A stretch of DNA of 64,000 nucleotides, taken from the NCBI GenBank assembly GCA_015183035.1, contig JACZZP010000018.1, positions 620,001 to 684,000 on the forward strand, in the 5' to 3' direction. Both the position numbers and the translations under genes were made by a program. The notes below the pieces were generated by a model. That model saw nothing but the letters and a program-made list of their open reading frames with translations. It had not been told where the DNA came from and searched no databases. This DNA is from Meloidogyne chitwoodi (lineage: Eukaryota > Nematoda > Chromadorea > Rhabditida > Meloidogynidae). Shown in pieces: positions 11,797 through 24,395 of the stretch (the first letter of the stretch is position 1; each line of letters starts with the position of its first letter).

Positions 11797-12447
11797 TACT
11801 AAATTATTTCTTTTAACAAACTTTATTAGTCTTTTAATATTTATTTAATTAATTTTTAAATTAATTAATTAACTCTGCGTGGGTAGTAAAAGTACAAATA
11901 GAAAAGGTCAACTAAAAAATTGATTTAGCTAATAAAAAATCAAATGACTAAAAAAATTAAATAAAAGAGGGGAAACAAAGAAATAAAAATTAAAAAAAAA
12001 ATTTTCTTTGTTTCCCTCTTTTTTTCCTTTCTTTTATTTCATTGTTTTACTCTCAGATATCACCAAAAATCCACCCACTTTAATTTTGAGGGAAGGAAAG
12101 AAGATATAAATTTAGCATTTATTAAGACGTTGGATTTAAATTTAATTAGATATATCAATGTTTTATTTATTTACCCTTTTTAAATATTTTTTAAATAAAT
12201 TTAAAAAATATTTTTTAATTAAAATAAAATTAAAAAAGTTGAGAAATTTAGACAATCCTTTGGAATTGTGGTCACATCGCAATAAAAAATTAAAAATTCT
12301 AAAAACATGTTTAAGATTCGTGATCACCTCCCAAATTACACCTTAGAAACATGTTTTTATGAATTTTTAGATTTTTTAGATGGGAACACAATTCCGAAGG
12401 ATTGCCTAAATTTATTTTAATTTTTAGTAAATATATATATTTAAAAA

Positions 12448-13382
12448 ATGAATTATTTCTCAATTATTCTGTTTTTCGTTTTGTTTTTGTTTGTTTATGG
12501 AGGAGATATTAATAATGAAGATTATTTAAAGAAACTTAGCCGCATTGCTAATAATTCATTTAACCAAAGTAGAGAGGATGCTGCTGCTAACTGTATTAAA
12601 AATTTTTTTTAATTTAAAATAAAAATTATTATAATAGTTAAACTAAATTTTAAAATTATTAAAAATATTTTTAAATAAAAAATGAACATAAAATTTTTTT
12701 ATAGTTTAACATTTGCTTGATGAAAAGAAAGATTTTTATGGTATGATTTTATTTAATTATAATATTTTATTAGTTTTTAAATGACAAATTATTTTTTTAT
12801 AAATAAATATTTAAAAATATAATTAGTAAGTGAAAATAAAAGTTTAGCCACCGAACAGGCTCGAACCTGCAACCTAACTTTATTTAACTAACGCTTAATC
12901 GGAAGCCTTACCGACTGCACCACTGAAACATAATACTTTCTCTTTCACTTGTAAATAAAATGTATTACTAAAAATAAACTTTTTATAATAAATCAACAAA
13001 TATAATTAATTTAAAAAATTATAATTTTATTTTCAGCTGGAATGAGTAAGTATCATTTAGATGGAGGTAATCATGGCAGTAATGCTAAAAAGACCAATGA
13101 GCAAAAAGGTAAAGTTCAAAATTCTAGTAAATAAATTTAAATAATTCAATTATTTTTACATTTAATTTTAAAATTAATTAAATTGTCAATTAAAAATTTA
13201 AAAAGACAAAATTTGAGAAAAGGGGGAGATAAATTTCAAAAATTCTATATTCAACTTATATTTAATATTAAATAAATTAATTTTTATAAATTTTGAAAAT
13301 TTAAGGCAAATCGCATCGTGGACAACAAAGCAACTCAATTGGAAATATTGATTTAAACTTACCATTTAATTTAGATAATTAA
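12448..13382 (+). CDS. Small secreted protein, paralogue 1
   Basis: No known family. Exon 1 (12448-12592) encodes a strong signal peptide (MNYFSIILFFVLFLFVYG) and an acidic/Asn-rich segment. Exon 2 (12705-12740) is 36 bases and would introduce a TAA as its second codon, but its length is a multiple of three and skipping it keeps frame. Exon 3 starts at 13037 (GMSKYHLDGGNHGSN). One ending stops at 13134 (VQNSSK). Using the GT after CAAAAAG and an acceptor at 13306, the other ending runs to 13382, with C-terminus NSIGNIDLNLPFNLDN. The mature product would be about 60-75 residues, hydrophilic and without cysteines except in exon 1. Paralogue 2 has the same architecture, which supports both being genes. 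Parasitic nematodes secrete many such pioneer proteins; an effector role is inference only. Confidence 0.6.
12842..12929 (-). tRNA. tRNA-like element B in intron 2 of paralogue 1
   Basis: Minus strand: starts GTTTCAGTGGTGCAGTCGGT (A box), long variable region, then GCAGGTTCGAGCCTG (B box within a paired T arm), and ends GGCTAAAC, which can pair with the 5' GTTT. Length (about 88 bases) and layout fit a type II tRNA with a long variable arm, but the anticodon stem is poor (only GCTT/AAGC). Could be a nematode-specific V-arm tRNA, a pseudogene or a tRNA-derived SINE. Confidence 0.45.
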
Positions 13383-13465
13383 AATCTATTACATTTGTGT
13401 GTATTTTATTGGATATCTTTCTTTAATTTAAGTGTTCTTTTGTTTTATTGGATTTAAATTTTGGA

Positions 13466-13710
13466 AAGGGTCATTTGAGTGCCAGAAATATAACAAATTA
13501 ACTATTAGATAATTTTAAGTGTTTATGGTATATTTGCATAGAGCAGAAAATTTGCTACAAAATATCAAAAAATCAGAATTTTTGGAAAAATAGAAAAAAA
13601 GTTATTATCAAAAAACTTCCAAAAAATATCTAATTTTCTGAAAACTTGTAGTATACTTTTCTTCTATTTTTCCAAAAAATCTTTTAATTTTTAGAAGAAC
13701 ACTTAAAAAC
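13466..13710. repeat. Truncated copy of the GTCATTTGAGTGCCAG palindromic element
   Basis: Left arm starts GGTCATTTGAGTGCCAGAAA and continues through GAGCAGAAAATTTGCTACAA and an inner hairpin, closely matching the left half of the full element at 15695-16017. The right arm that should end in CTGGCACTCAAATGGCC is missing here, so this copy lost about a third of its length after the duplication (or copy 2 kept it). Confidence 0.7.
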
Positions 13711-14729
13711 AAATTCTTTATTTTCTTCCTTTTTATTTAAATTATTTTCTTTTTTTTAATTATTTTCTTTTATATATTTATTTAAATTTTCTCCCAATGT
13801 GAGTCTTTTCTATGAAGATCAGAGTTTTTATTTATTTATTTTATTTGTTCGACATTTATTCCTTTAAACTTTTTTTATTTTAAAGTTAGATAAATTCTTT
13901 TTTAGTATTTTTTTATTAATTTAAATATTTAATTTAAGTTTTATTCAAAAGGAAATTTTTTATTAAAAAAAAAATAAAAAAAAATTAGAGTTCACAAAAT
14001 GTAAAGATTAATTACAAAAATAAATAAAAGAGATTAAATAAAATAAAAATATTAAAATGTAAAATAATATATAAAAAAAACTTATTACCTATTTAATTAT
14101 TTCAATTTTATTCCTTTCCTACGTTTTTTGTCATTCACAGACATTTATCTCGGCTAAGAATTGAGACCCAAAACTATTTTTTATGTCATTCAACTCAACT
14201 CGACGAGTTCTTTCGAATGAAATCAAAATCATTTGGATTGGAGTTTGGGTGTTATCAACTTGTTTTTTTTTATCTGCGTAATGTGCTCTGCCTTCTTTTA
14301 ATATTTTATTTTTTAAATTGCAAAAATGTTTAACTAAGAAAATAAATTAAAAAATTTATTAAAAAATCAATGGATAAAAAGAAAACAAAGAAATTAAAAT
14401 TTTTTAAATTTTGTAAAATTTCTTTAAATTTCCTTTTTTATCCACTCTTTTCTACAAATCACTACAATATCACTACAATAAATGTGTCTAAAAAAATTCT
14501 CTTAACATAAAATTAGCATAAATATGCTGGATTTGAGTAAAAGAGAATATCTCCTTTTAATTAATTTATTTTTTTAATTTATTTTATAATTAATTTATTA
14601 AAAAAAAAATAAAATTAAATAATATTTTACAATTTATTTTAATAAAAATAAATTGTTTAGCTATTAAGAAATTTTTATTTTATTTTAAATAAAAAGAATT
14701 TATTTTAATTTTTAGTAAATTAAAAAAAA

Positions 14730-15587
14730 ATGAATTATTTCTCAATTCTTCTGTTTTTTGTTTTGTTTTTGTTTGTTTATGGAGGAGATGAAATAAATTG
14801 GGAACTATTTTCTAAACAATTTAATCATGAATATCAAGCTGGAAAAAATGCTTCTAAAGCCAAATGTATAAAAAAAATTTTTATTTTAAATTATAGGCAA
14901 AGTAAATTTTAAAATTGTTAAAAATATTTTAAATAAAATGGAAACATATAAATTTAAATTTTTTATAGATGGACACTTGCTTAATGAAAATACAAACTTT
15001 CATAGTATGATTTTATTTAAATATTCTTTTTGTTTTTAACTTGCAATTTATCTATTTTATAAGAGAAAATAAAAGATTATTCCCCATGCCGGTTCGAACC
15101 CACAACCTCCTCTCATTTCGCCAAACATAACCAGAAGCTTTACCGACTGAACCATTGAAACGATAAGCGTTTCCTTTCATTTATCTTTAACAATAAAAAC
15201 TAAAATAATGTATCTTATAAAATATTAATTTAAAAAATTTATATTTTATTTTCAGAAGGAAGTGAAGATTATCATTTAAATAAAGGTAAATATGAAGGCA
15301 GTAATCTTCAAAAGACCAATCAAAAGCGACAAGGAAATGCTTCAACTTCTAGTAAATAATTTTTTACTTTAAATAATTTAATTATTTTTTACTTTTAATT
15401 TAAATATTTAATTAAAATATCCTTTAAAATTTAAAAAATAAAAGGATAAAAGGGATTCCGAAAATTCAATATATAACTTAAATTAAATAAATAAATTAAT
15501 TTATAAAAATTTTACAAAAAAGACAACTCGAATCCATTGCAAAAAAAGAATTCATTCAAACTTTTTGGTGTTGATATACCTAAATAA
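14730..15587 (+). CDS. Small secreted protein, paralogue 2
   Basis: Paralogue of the gene at 12448. Exon 1 (14730-14863) has the near-identical signal peptide MNYFSILLFFVLFLFVYGGD followed by EINWELFSKQFNHEY. Exon 2 starts at 14969 and reads GHLLNENTNFH in frame, with no stop, unlike paralogue 1. Exon 3 (from 15256) reads GSEDYHLNKGKYEGSN and can end at 15359 (NASTSSK). It can also splice from the GT after AATAAAG to about 15522 and end at 15587 (NSFKLFGVDIPK). The mature protein is hydrophilic with one cysteine lost by splicing. Function unknown; secretion is the only firm prediction. The DLNLPF motif of paralogue 1 is not conserved. Confidence 0.65.
15082..15161 (-). tRNA. tRNA-like element C in intron 2 of paralogue 2
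   Basis: Minus strand: GTTTCAATGGTTCAGTCGGT (A box TGGTTCAGTCGG fits the Pol III consensus), long variable region, then GGGTTCGAACC (B box). It sits in the same intron and orientation as element B in paralogue 1, so it predates the tandem duplication. The T stem and acceptor stem contain mismatches. Expressed tRNA versus pseudogene cannot be decided here. Confidence 0.45.
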
Positions 15588-15694
15588 TTAAATTTGATTA
15601 AAATGATTAACATTTAATACACTTGTGTTTATTTTATTTGAAATCTTTCTTTAATTTAAGTGTTCTTTCTATTTTATGGGATTCAAAAGTACAT

Positions 15695-16017
15695 GGCCAT
15701 TTGAGTGCCAGAAATATAAAAAATTAACTATTAGGTAATTTTAGATGTTTATGGTATCATTGGATAGAGCAGAAAATTTGCTACAAAATATCAAAAAATC
15801 AGAATTTTTGGATAAATAGAAAAAAAGTTATTACCAAAAAAAAACTCAAAGTTTTTTTGAAAATTCAATTTTTTAACTATAAAAATTTTTTTACTTTTCC
15901 AAAAAATTCTGATTTTATTGGTATTTTGTAGTAAATTTACTGCTCTATCCAATGATACCATAAATATATAAAATTATCTAATAGTTAATTTGTTATATTT
16001 CTGGCACTCAAATGGCC
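15695..16017. mobile_element. Full-length palindromic (foldback) MITE
   Basis: 323 bases, almost entirely self-complementary: GGCCATTTGAGTGCCAGAAA on the left mirrors the right end, CTGGCACTCAAATGGCC. Long inner arms (TATCATTGGATAGAGCAG / CTGCTCTATCCAATGATA) also pair. No coding capacity. It lies just after paralogue 2. The same unit at 13466 is truncated. Confidence 0.8.
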
Positions 16018-16504
16018 CCAAAACATAAAAAATTATTTAAAAAATTAATTTTTATATTTTTTAATAGACCAAAAAATATTTTAATTTTTAGAAGAACACT
16101 TAAAAACAAATTCTTTATTTTCTTCTTTTTTAGTTGGGTTAGATTATTTTTTTTTAATATTAAAAAAAATATTTTTCTTAAATTTTCTCCCAATGGGAGT
16201 CTTTTCTATGAAGATCAGAGTTGTTATATGACCAATTTATTTATTTATTTTATTTTAAAGTTAGATAAATTCTTTTTTAGTATTTTTTATTAATTTAAAT
16301 ATTTAAGTTAAGTTTTATTCAAAAGGAAATTTTTTATTAAAAAAAAAATAAAAAAAAATTAGAGTTCACAAAATGTAAAGATTAATTACAAAAATAAATA
16401 CAAGAGATTAAATAAAATAAAAATATTAAAATGTAAATATATATACAAGCTTACTAGTTAATTTTGTTCGAGTTTTTTAACTTAAAAATCATAAAATAAA
16501 CCCT

Positions 16505-16570
16505 ATACTCTAATGACACCGAAAAACAAGTTAAATTGAATGATAGGGGTTATTAGAGTATTTTTTAAGA
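16505..16570. repeat. Short inverted repeat, GAGT-type
   Basis: TACTCTAATGACACC and GGGGTTATTAGAGTA are an imperfect inverted pair about 60 bases apart. Similar to the inverted units in ceh-16 intron 4 and the fragment near 17320, so probably a small dispersed repeat. Confidence 0.4.
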
Positions 16571-16639
16571 AAATTTAATGATTGAGATTATTAAAGCATT
16601 TAAATAAACATAATCTTATTTTTCTATAATATTCTCTAT

Positions 16640-16738
16640 TGGAGATAGAAACGGGAAAAGGAATTCCCGGTTTTCCCGGTCCCTCCATTTTAATTTTCTA
16701 TTTCCCGATCCCGGTTTTTTCAAAATTACAATCTCTAT
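16640..16738. repeat. CCCGG-rich repeat fragment (copy at about 41990-42110)
   Basis: GAAACGGGAAAAGGAATTCC followed by CCCGGTTTTCCCGG and a CCCGATCCCGGTTTTTTCAA end. A diverged relative sits at about 42020-42105 (GAAAACGGGAATTCTCGATT ... TTTCCCAGTTCATTGTTTTT). Shared order of blocks suggests one old repeat family. Confidence 0.5.
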
Positions 16739-16740
16739 AT

Positions 16741-16922
16741 CAGGGATGGGCAAAATTGGAAAATAAAATCCGAAACGTACCTAAAAATTTCAAAAATTTT
16801 CAAAAAAAAGTTCAAAATTTCAGAAAATTTCGGATTTCGTCCAAAAAACCGAAATACGAAATAAAAATGTCTTAAAAACCCGAAATTTCCGAAACCTGAA
16901 ATCCGAAACTTGCCCATTCCTG
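16741..16922. mobile_element. hAT-type MITE with 8-base target duplication
   Basis: Ends CAGGGATGGGCAA and TTGCCCATTCCTG are inverted repeats of the hAT type. The flanking 8-mers are CTCTATAT (16733-16740) and CTTTATAT (16923-16930), 7/8 identical. The interior is rich in CCGAAA/TTTCGG and has no transposase. Open frames through it (16639-16875, 16735-16995) are not genes. Confidence 0.8.
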
Positions 16923-17016
16923 CTTTATATGTAAAAATAAGCTTAAAAATATATTCACTTAAATAAAATAAAAGATGTATTAAAATAAAAAACAATTAAT
17001 TTTAATATTTATTTAT

Positions 17017-20000
17017 TTATTTATTTTTCTGCCTATTAATTTGTTGTCTTCTTTTTATAGTTGGAAAATAAATATGTAAATTATTATTATTTGTTAATAA
17101 TTTTGTTTTTTGTTGTTTTGGTAAAGTTTTTTTATTATTATTTTGAGAATTTTGTTGTTGATTTTGTAAATAAATAACAATAATATCTTCTTCATTATTT
17201 TCTTTATTTTCTTGAATTAATTCAAATTCATCATCTAAAATTGTTTCAATTTGTACAGTTGCTGAAAAAATAAAAATTAATTTGTTTAATTTAAATTTTG
17301 AAATTTCTATTGAGTTATAAGGGTCATTAGAGTCAGGACTTTTTTAAGTACCTAAACTGATTTTTAAAATTGAATTTTAAAATTTAAAGTAAAAGAAGAT
17401 GTCTAAAAACAACTCTAAGGTAAAGATAAGTAACCCCTCCCCCTTGTTTTTAATAAAATGGCTGATTTTAAAGAGTTGACCATTTTGCAATTATTTGAAC
17501 ATTTAAGGAAAATTGATAAATCCAAGGACAATTAAGGGTAGATAAAAATAATAAAAATTAAGGAAAAGAATAAAATAAAGGATAAAAGGATTTAAAAAAA
17601 TATAATTAAAAAGTAAAGGGAATGTTCAGTTAATTAACCTAACACATAACAACACATCCCTTGGGGTATACTTAGTGGTACTAATTAATTAAATTAATTA
17701 AACAAAATATTATACCATTATTTCCATCTTTATTTGAACAAATAATAATAATACTATTATTTAATTCATTATCTTCTTCTTCCTCTCCTGATTCATTTAT
17801 TATTGTTGCTTGATCTAATTCATCCAATTTAGTATTTATTATTGGGCAAATAAATTTATGTAAATTTATTTGAATTAATTTTTGCTCAAATTTTATTCTT
17901 CTTTTACTATTTAAACCTTAAAAATTAAAAAAATAAAATTATTATAACATTTTAAAGTATTAATAAAAGAATAACACAAAACCCCCCTTCTTCAAAAAAA
18001 TTAAAATCAGGCTTTAACAGTTTTATTTAAATTAAAAAATTTAAATAATTAATTTGAAAAACAAAATTAATTAATAATTTATCAAAATAATTTAAAACGG
18101 TTAAAATTAAAAAATTCAAAAAAAAATTTGGCAAAGCCCGATAAATTAAGGAGACCGATTTTTATAGAATTTTAAAAAAAATCTTCGAAAAAATAAAATC
18201 CAGTCCCCTTTTTACTAAATAAATAATTAATAAATTAAATTAGACATAACTTGTTTTAACTCTTCTCCTTCCTCATTATCATTTTCTTCATCAAAATTAG
18301 TAAAATTAGAAAAATAAAGATCAGATAGGCGAACACCCAATAAACGAATCTTTAATTAAATTAATTAATTAAATTTATTTATTTTTAATTTTAATAAATT
18401 TACTGGATTATTTCTATTCAAAAGTTCTTTTTTCAAAAGTTCTTCCACAATTATATAAAGCATTTCAACATTTTTAATAACAAAATCAACAGATTTACAA
18501 CGAGTAATATAATCAAATGTTGAAAATTTAATCTTAAAAATTTAAAAAAAAATTTAAACCTTTGTTTTTAAATTTAATTTTTTACAGAAAGTGTAGCAGA
18601 ACGTCCACCAATTATTCTTGAAGAAGGTAAAGATTGAACAAGTTTTCGGCAAAGTTTGTGAAGAATTTGACAAAGTTCAGTAATATTACGTTTTGGAGGA
18701 AAAAAACTTGTACTAATTCCTGCGCTTTTTTGATTTTCTCCTGAAAATTTTGAATAAATTGAGAAATTTTTTAGGTAAATTAATATATTTTAATAATTTA
18801 TTAAGTTAACTATTTTATTATTTAACTTTTTTTTAAAAGTCTCCTTAAATATCCCTAAATCTGTAATTTGTTTAATTACCTTACTAAAATGTTCTAACTT
18901 ATAGCTAAATTTTCAAAGGAAGATCTCAATGTATGAAACAAAAATATTTTAATAAATTTAAAAATAAAATCAGCGATAGGCCCTCGATTAATTTATCAAG
19001 GTGGAAAATATGTGAATCCTAAAGGCATAGCTATAACTATTAAAATTATTCTCCAATTTATATTTTTGTTTTTAATCCTAGAACAATTATTTAGATGTTT
19101 TCAGCATTGTTAAATATTCATTTTCTTCTAATTTTCTAAAAAAAAAAATAACTTTTCCTTTAATAGTTATTTAACAATTCAAAATACCTTTAAGTAGACT
19201 TACAAATATTTAAATAATAATAAAAAAACCTTTATCAATATCCAAACCATTCAATCCTAAAGATACTTTTAAAAGCCATTCAGAATGAAGATTAGAAAAA
19301 ATATAACGTATTTGAGATCTTTTTTCAAATAAATCTGAACATTTTTCAATTCCAATAGATTTTAATATTGCTTCACATTTTGGACCAATTCCTGGAACTT
19401 TTCGAATTTTTAGATTATTCATAAAATCAATAATTTTGTAACGATCAGCTTCTAAAAAGAATTGGCCATTTGGTTTTCTCAAATCTGTACAAATTTTTGC
19501 CAACATTTTATTTGTTGCTATTCCTTTAAAATAAATAAATTTTTAATTTTTTGGAAGAAAAAAAAACAATTTTTATTAAGTTTTTTATAATTTTTTGATT
19601 CGTTTGAACAGTAAATTTTAACTAAAAAATAACAAAAAATTAATTTATTTATTTCGATTTATTATTAACTTATGCGGATTTACCACAACAGAAATCACCA
19701 CCCATAAAAATCAAGTTTTTGTTTCAGTTTTGTGTTTATCCTATTTTGTGGTGATTTTATGGGAACAAATATTTTATATATTTCACAAAAATTTAACTTT
19801 AATTAAAAAACCTGACCAGCACTACAAGTTAACCCAGTCATTTGTTCAACTTCAAAACGTATTTGATTTACTACATCATCCAATCCAGTACCAAAAGTTA
19901 TAAAATCAATTACGGCAATTCTTTCCTTATTGCATTTTTTACAAATTTGTACAAACTTTTGGACATACTCAGATAATAATTGTCCTTTAGGAGAAATTAA

Positions 20001-20999
20001 AGGAAGTCTACAAATACAATCTCCAGTATAACGAATTCTTTTACATTTAACTTTAATTTTTTTTAAAATAATATATGAAATAGCCCCTTTTATAAAATAA
20101 AATTTTTTTAAAAACCTGGAAAAATACGTTGTCCAATAAAATCTGTCAAATCCAAATAAGCTTCATCCAAACCTCCCATAAACATATTTGGGTCATAATA
20201 TTGAAATATTTTGCGTACATTATTACTTTCTCTAATATATTTGTACATATCGCAGGGAACAATTACAAGATCTGGACATAATTTTTTAGCGATAAATCCA
20301 GGCATTGCTGATCTTACACCAAATTTACGAGCCAAATAATTTGAAGTTGCCTTTTTAAAGAATTTTTTACAAATAAAATTATTTAAATTATAAATTACCA
20401 ACATAGAATCACCACCAACAGCCATTGGAATAGTTCTAAGTGATGGATTGTCACGACATTCAACTGCGGCGTAAAAAGCATCCATATCTATGTGAACCCA
20501 AAATCTATTCATTGTACGTTGTTCTTCCATTTTTGTGACTAAATTATCGGCCTATGAAGATTTTATATTCTTATTAAAATATAAACATAACTTATTCCTT
20601 AACCGAAATTTTGGATTTTAGTTTTACCACAGAACATACAATTAGACCGAATTTACTTAAATTTTCTATCAATATTAATGCTAGCAACAATCTGTGATTT
20701 TCAAGTTAATTTTACTTCTCATATCAGACACAAAATAAATAATTTATCATCAAAATTTGATTTTTTGGGTGCCTAAAAACATAAAATTTTAAAACCTCTT
20801 TTTCAAGCCTTTCTAATTGTTCATTTGTTGCCCAAGAAAGCATTTGACATTTTTCCTTAATACGTTCTTCAATTTGTTTTTCAATCTTTCGTTCATGGTA
20901 TTGATAATCATGACCAGTATTTTGAGCAATAATTCTTCTAACTCTATTAATATCAAGAGAAGCCATTCCAGCCTTATCACTACAATATTGCAAAGCCAT
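17017..20999 (-). CDS. polk-1: DNA polymerase kappa (Y-family)
   Basis: Translesion DNA polymerase of the DinB/POLK branch. The start (20999) gives CSDKAGMASLDINRVRRIIA, matching the POLK-specific N-clasp (NDNKAGMEGLD in human). Next exon (about 20553) reads MNRFWVHIDMDAFYAAVECR (catalytic Asp motif), then RSAMPGFIAKKLCPDLVIVP and MGGLDEAYLD (second catalytic Asp/Glu; Ser of the usual SLDE is Gly). A 48-base intron splits the first exon pair at about 20353-20400. Later exons give the thumb (RKVPGIGPKCEAILKSIGIE) and little-finger region (GISTSFFPPKRNITELCQIL; NNPIRLLGVRLSDLYFSN). The C-terminus is acidic and Asn/Gln-rich and ends near KRRQQINRQKNK; I see no clear UBZ zinc fingers. The stop is at 17017-17019. 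Confidence 0.92.
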
Positions 21000-21432
21000 T
21001 TTTATTTGTTAGTTAAGCAAAGATTAGAATTTTTTAGGAATTTTGTTAGCTGAAAGAATTAAAAAAAAATGTTAAAATATTTATAAATATTTATGGTAAC
21101 AAAACAAACTATTTTCATCTTTTCAAAATAATACACAATATTTATAAAAAAACACAAAACATACATAATATATGTTTAAAATTAAATCATATTTTTTAAT
21201 TCTTTAGAATCGCCAAAATTAAATTAACCTAAATTTAAACTTATTGTTAGAAATCTCTCTTTTTACCCTCACATTTTAATTAATTTGAAAAACAATCAAA
21301 ATCAGTAAAGCATTTAATAGTTTTCCTAATTATTTAAAATATCTTCAAAAATGTTGGGTAAAAAAAGATTTTTACATTTTATAAATGTCATATTGGGACA
21401 AAGTTTAAAATTCTTACTTAAAAAGAAAAACT

Positions 21433-22438
21433 TTAAAAAACTTGTTCTCCTTTAATACTCTCATCTGCTAAAAATTCATTTAATTTATAACACATTTTTT
21501 GCATTTCATCATTTGGATTTTGGTCAATATATCTTTGAAGAAGTTGTAGAGCTTCTATTGCTTCTTTTGTTGAAACAAAAGGTAATTCTTTATCAATTTC
21601 AATAACAAAGGGTTCAGTATCATCGTCATTTGCTTCCTCATCTTCGTTGTTTGGGATTGAAAAAATTCTTGCAATTTCCTCCATTGTTAATAATTCATCA
21701 CTTCCTTTCTCCTTAATTTTTTCATTGATCAAATAAATTAAAAAATTAAATAAGATTTTACTTTAAATGCAGCCAAAAGTTTGCCAAGTCCATCCTCTGA
21801 TCCATTATAAATTTTCTCTAAGTCTTGTAGATTATTTGTTTCATCAATGTCAGTAACATCTTCTTCATTGATATTTTTAAAGTTAATGGAGTGGCGTTGC
21901 TTAAATCCTCCTAACCAACCATCAGATGCTTTAAAGTTAGTGAGGTTGAATTGTTTGGATATCTCCCTTGCCTTTTCCTGTAATAAAAATTGAAAAACTG
22001 AAATTATTAATTTCTAACAACTAATAAATGAGGATAAAATTTTAAAATCATCCAGAAAATATCGAAAATTCTCTCCTCTGATGTATTGACATGATTATTA
22101 AAAAAATATCAAAATAATTTAACCTTCAAAAGTGGACCAGTCAGTGGGATTCCTTGACTCCTTAGCGAATTAACCCAAAGAAGGACAGCCTCATCAAGAG
22201 TTTCATATTTTAATGGCCGAATACAAACTCGTTTTGATTGATTTCCTCTCTCAATCGCTTTTAGAATTTTTTCTTTTTGTTGTAAAATTTTTCTGACAGT
22301 TGAAGAAGCTAAATTGAATTGTTTGCCCAGCTCAGAAGAACTCTTCCCAGTAGTTGAAGCTTCAATAATTTGTTTTTTAGTTTCAATAGTAATAAGGCTA
22401 CGTCCTCTTTTAACAGAATTTGATTGAAAATTGAGCAT
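21433..22438 (-). CDS. CENP-B/Tigger-type DNA-binding protein without transposase domain
   Basis: Exons: 22438-22125 (approx.), 21978-21762, 21711-21433, joining in frame. Residues 10-60 form a pogo/CENP-B N-terminal HTH (TIETKKQIIEASTTGKSSSE, then LASSTVRKILQQKEKILKAI). The rest to about residue 150 is a Tc5/CENP-B-type second HTH (LDEAVLLWVNSLRSQGIPLT, then FKASDGWLGGFKQRHSINFK). The remainder is an acidic tail (NNEDEEANDDDTEPF) and a helical end, with no DDE/D catalytic domain, so the protein (about 270 residues) cannot transpose itself. CENP-B also has a DNA-binding N-terminus and acidic segment. Domestication is a reasonable inference, but a decayed Tigger element is possible. Confidence 0.8.
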
Positions 22439-23818
<1,380 letters not shown>

Positions 23819-24395
23819 GTTGAGGAATTGATGTGAATCTCATTTCTCTTTGATATTATTATATGATGAACATTTACTCACTTTAAGTCATATTCTAGTA
23901 ACCTTACTTTCATTTCCTTTGAAATTTTGTGTATTTATGTTTTTCCGAACTGAACGGTGTTAATATTTTTTATCTGATTCAGTCCCCGTATGCTCCCTTG
24001 TCAGCAACTTTTATTTAGTTATATAATTAATAGTTTAATTGGACATTTTAAGGCATTAATGATACTCATCACATAAAATTTCTTTGGAAAACATGAAAAG
24101 ACATAAAATTTCCTTTTAATATAATCAATTATCTTTAATTTTATTATTTTAAAATAGCGTCTTTTTGAATTTAAATCGCTATATATGCATGTAACTTAAA
24201 ATTTATCAGTTCTTTAAATTCCTTTAAAAATTCGTTATTTTGAATAGATCTGTTATTCTCAATTCTAGCAAAGTATAAATATTCAATTTAAAAATCTCTA
24301 AATAAATCTTTATTACATTAAAGGGATTTCCCTTTTTATCTGACACATTTGAAACATCGATCAATTATCCACAGACTTTCAATCAATTATAAAAA

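Larger units (their letters stand above)
12400..14095. repeat. Tandem duplication, unit 1
   Basis: This block and 14690-16445 are colinear paralogous copies: start region with signal-peptide exon, tRNA-like element in intron 2, later exons, the stretch TTTCTTTAATTTAAGTGTTC, a palindromic element, and the shared end GTTCACAAAATGTAAAGATT. Introns have diverged more than exons, so the duplication is not very recent. Confidence 0.8.
14690..16445. repeat. Tandem duplication, unit 2
   Basis: Second copy of the block at 12400-14095. It has the same gene order (signal-peptide exon, tRNA-like element, exons, palindrome) and near-identical 3' flank (TTTTTTATTAAAAAAAAAAT then TTAGAGTTCACAAAATGTAA). The unit length is about 1.7 kb with about 600 bases between units. 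Confidence 0.8.
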
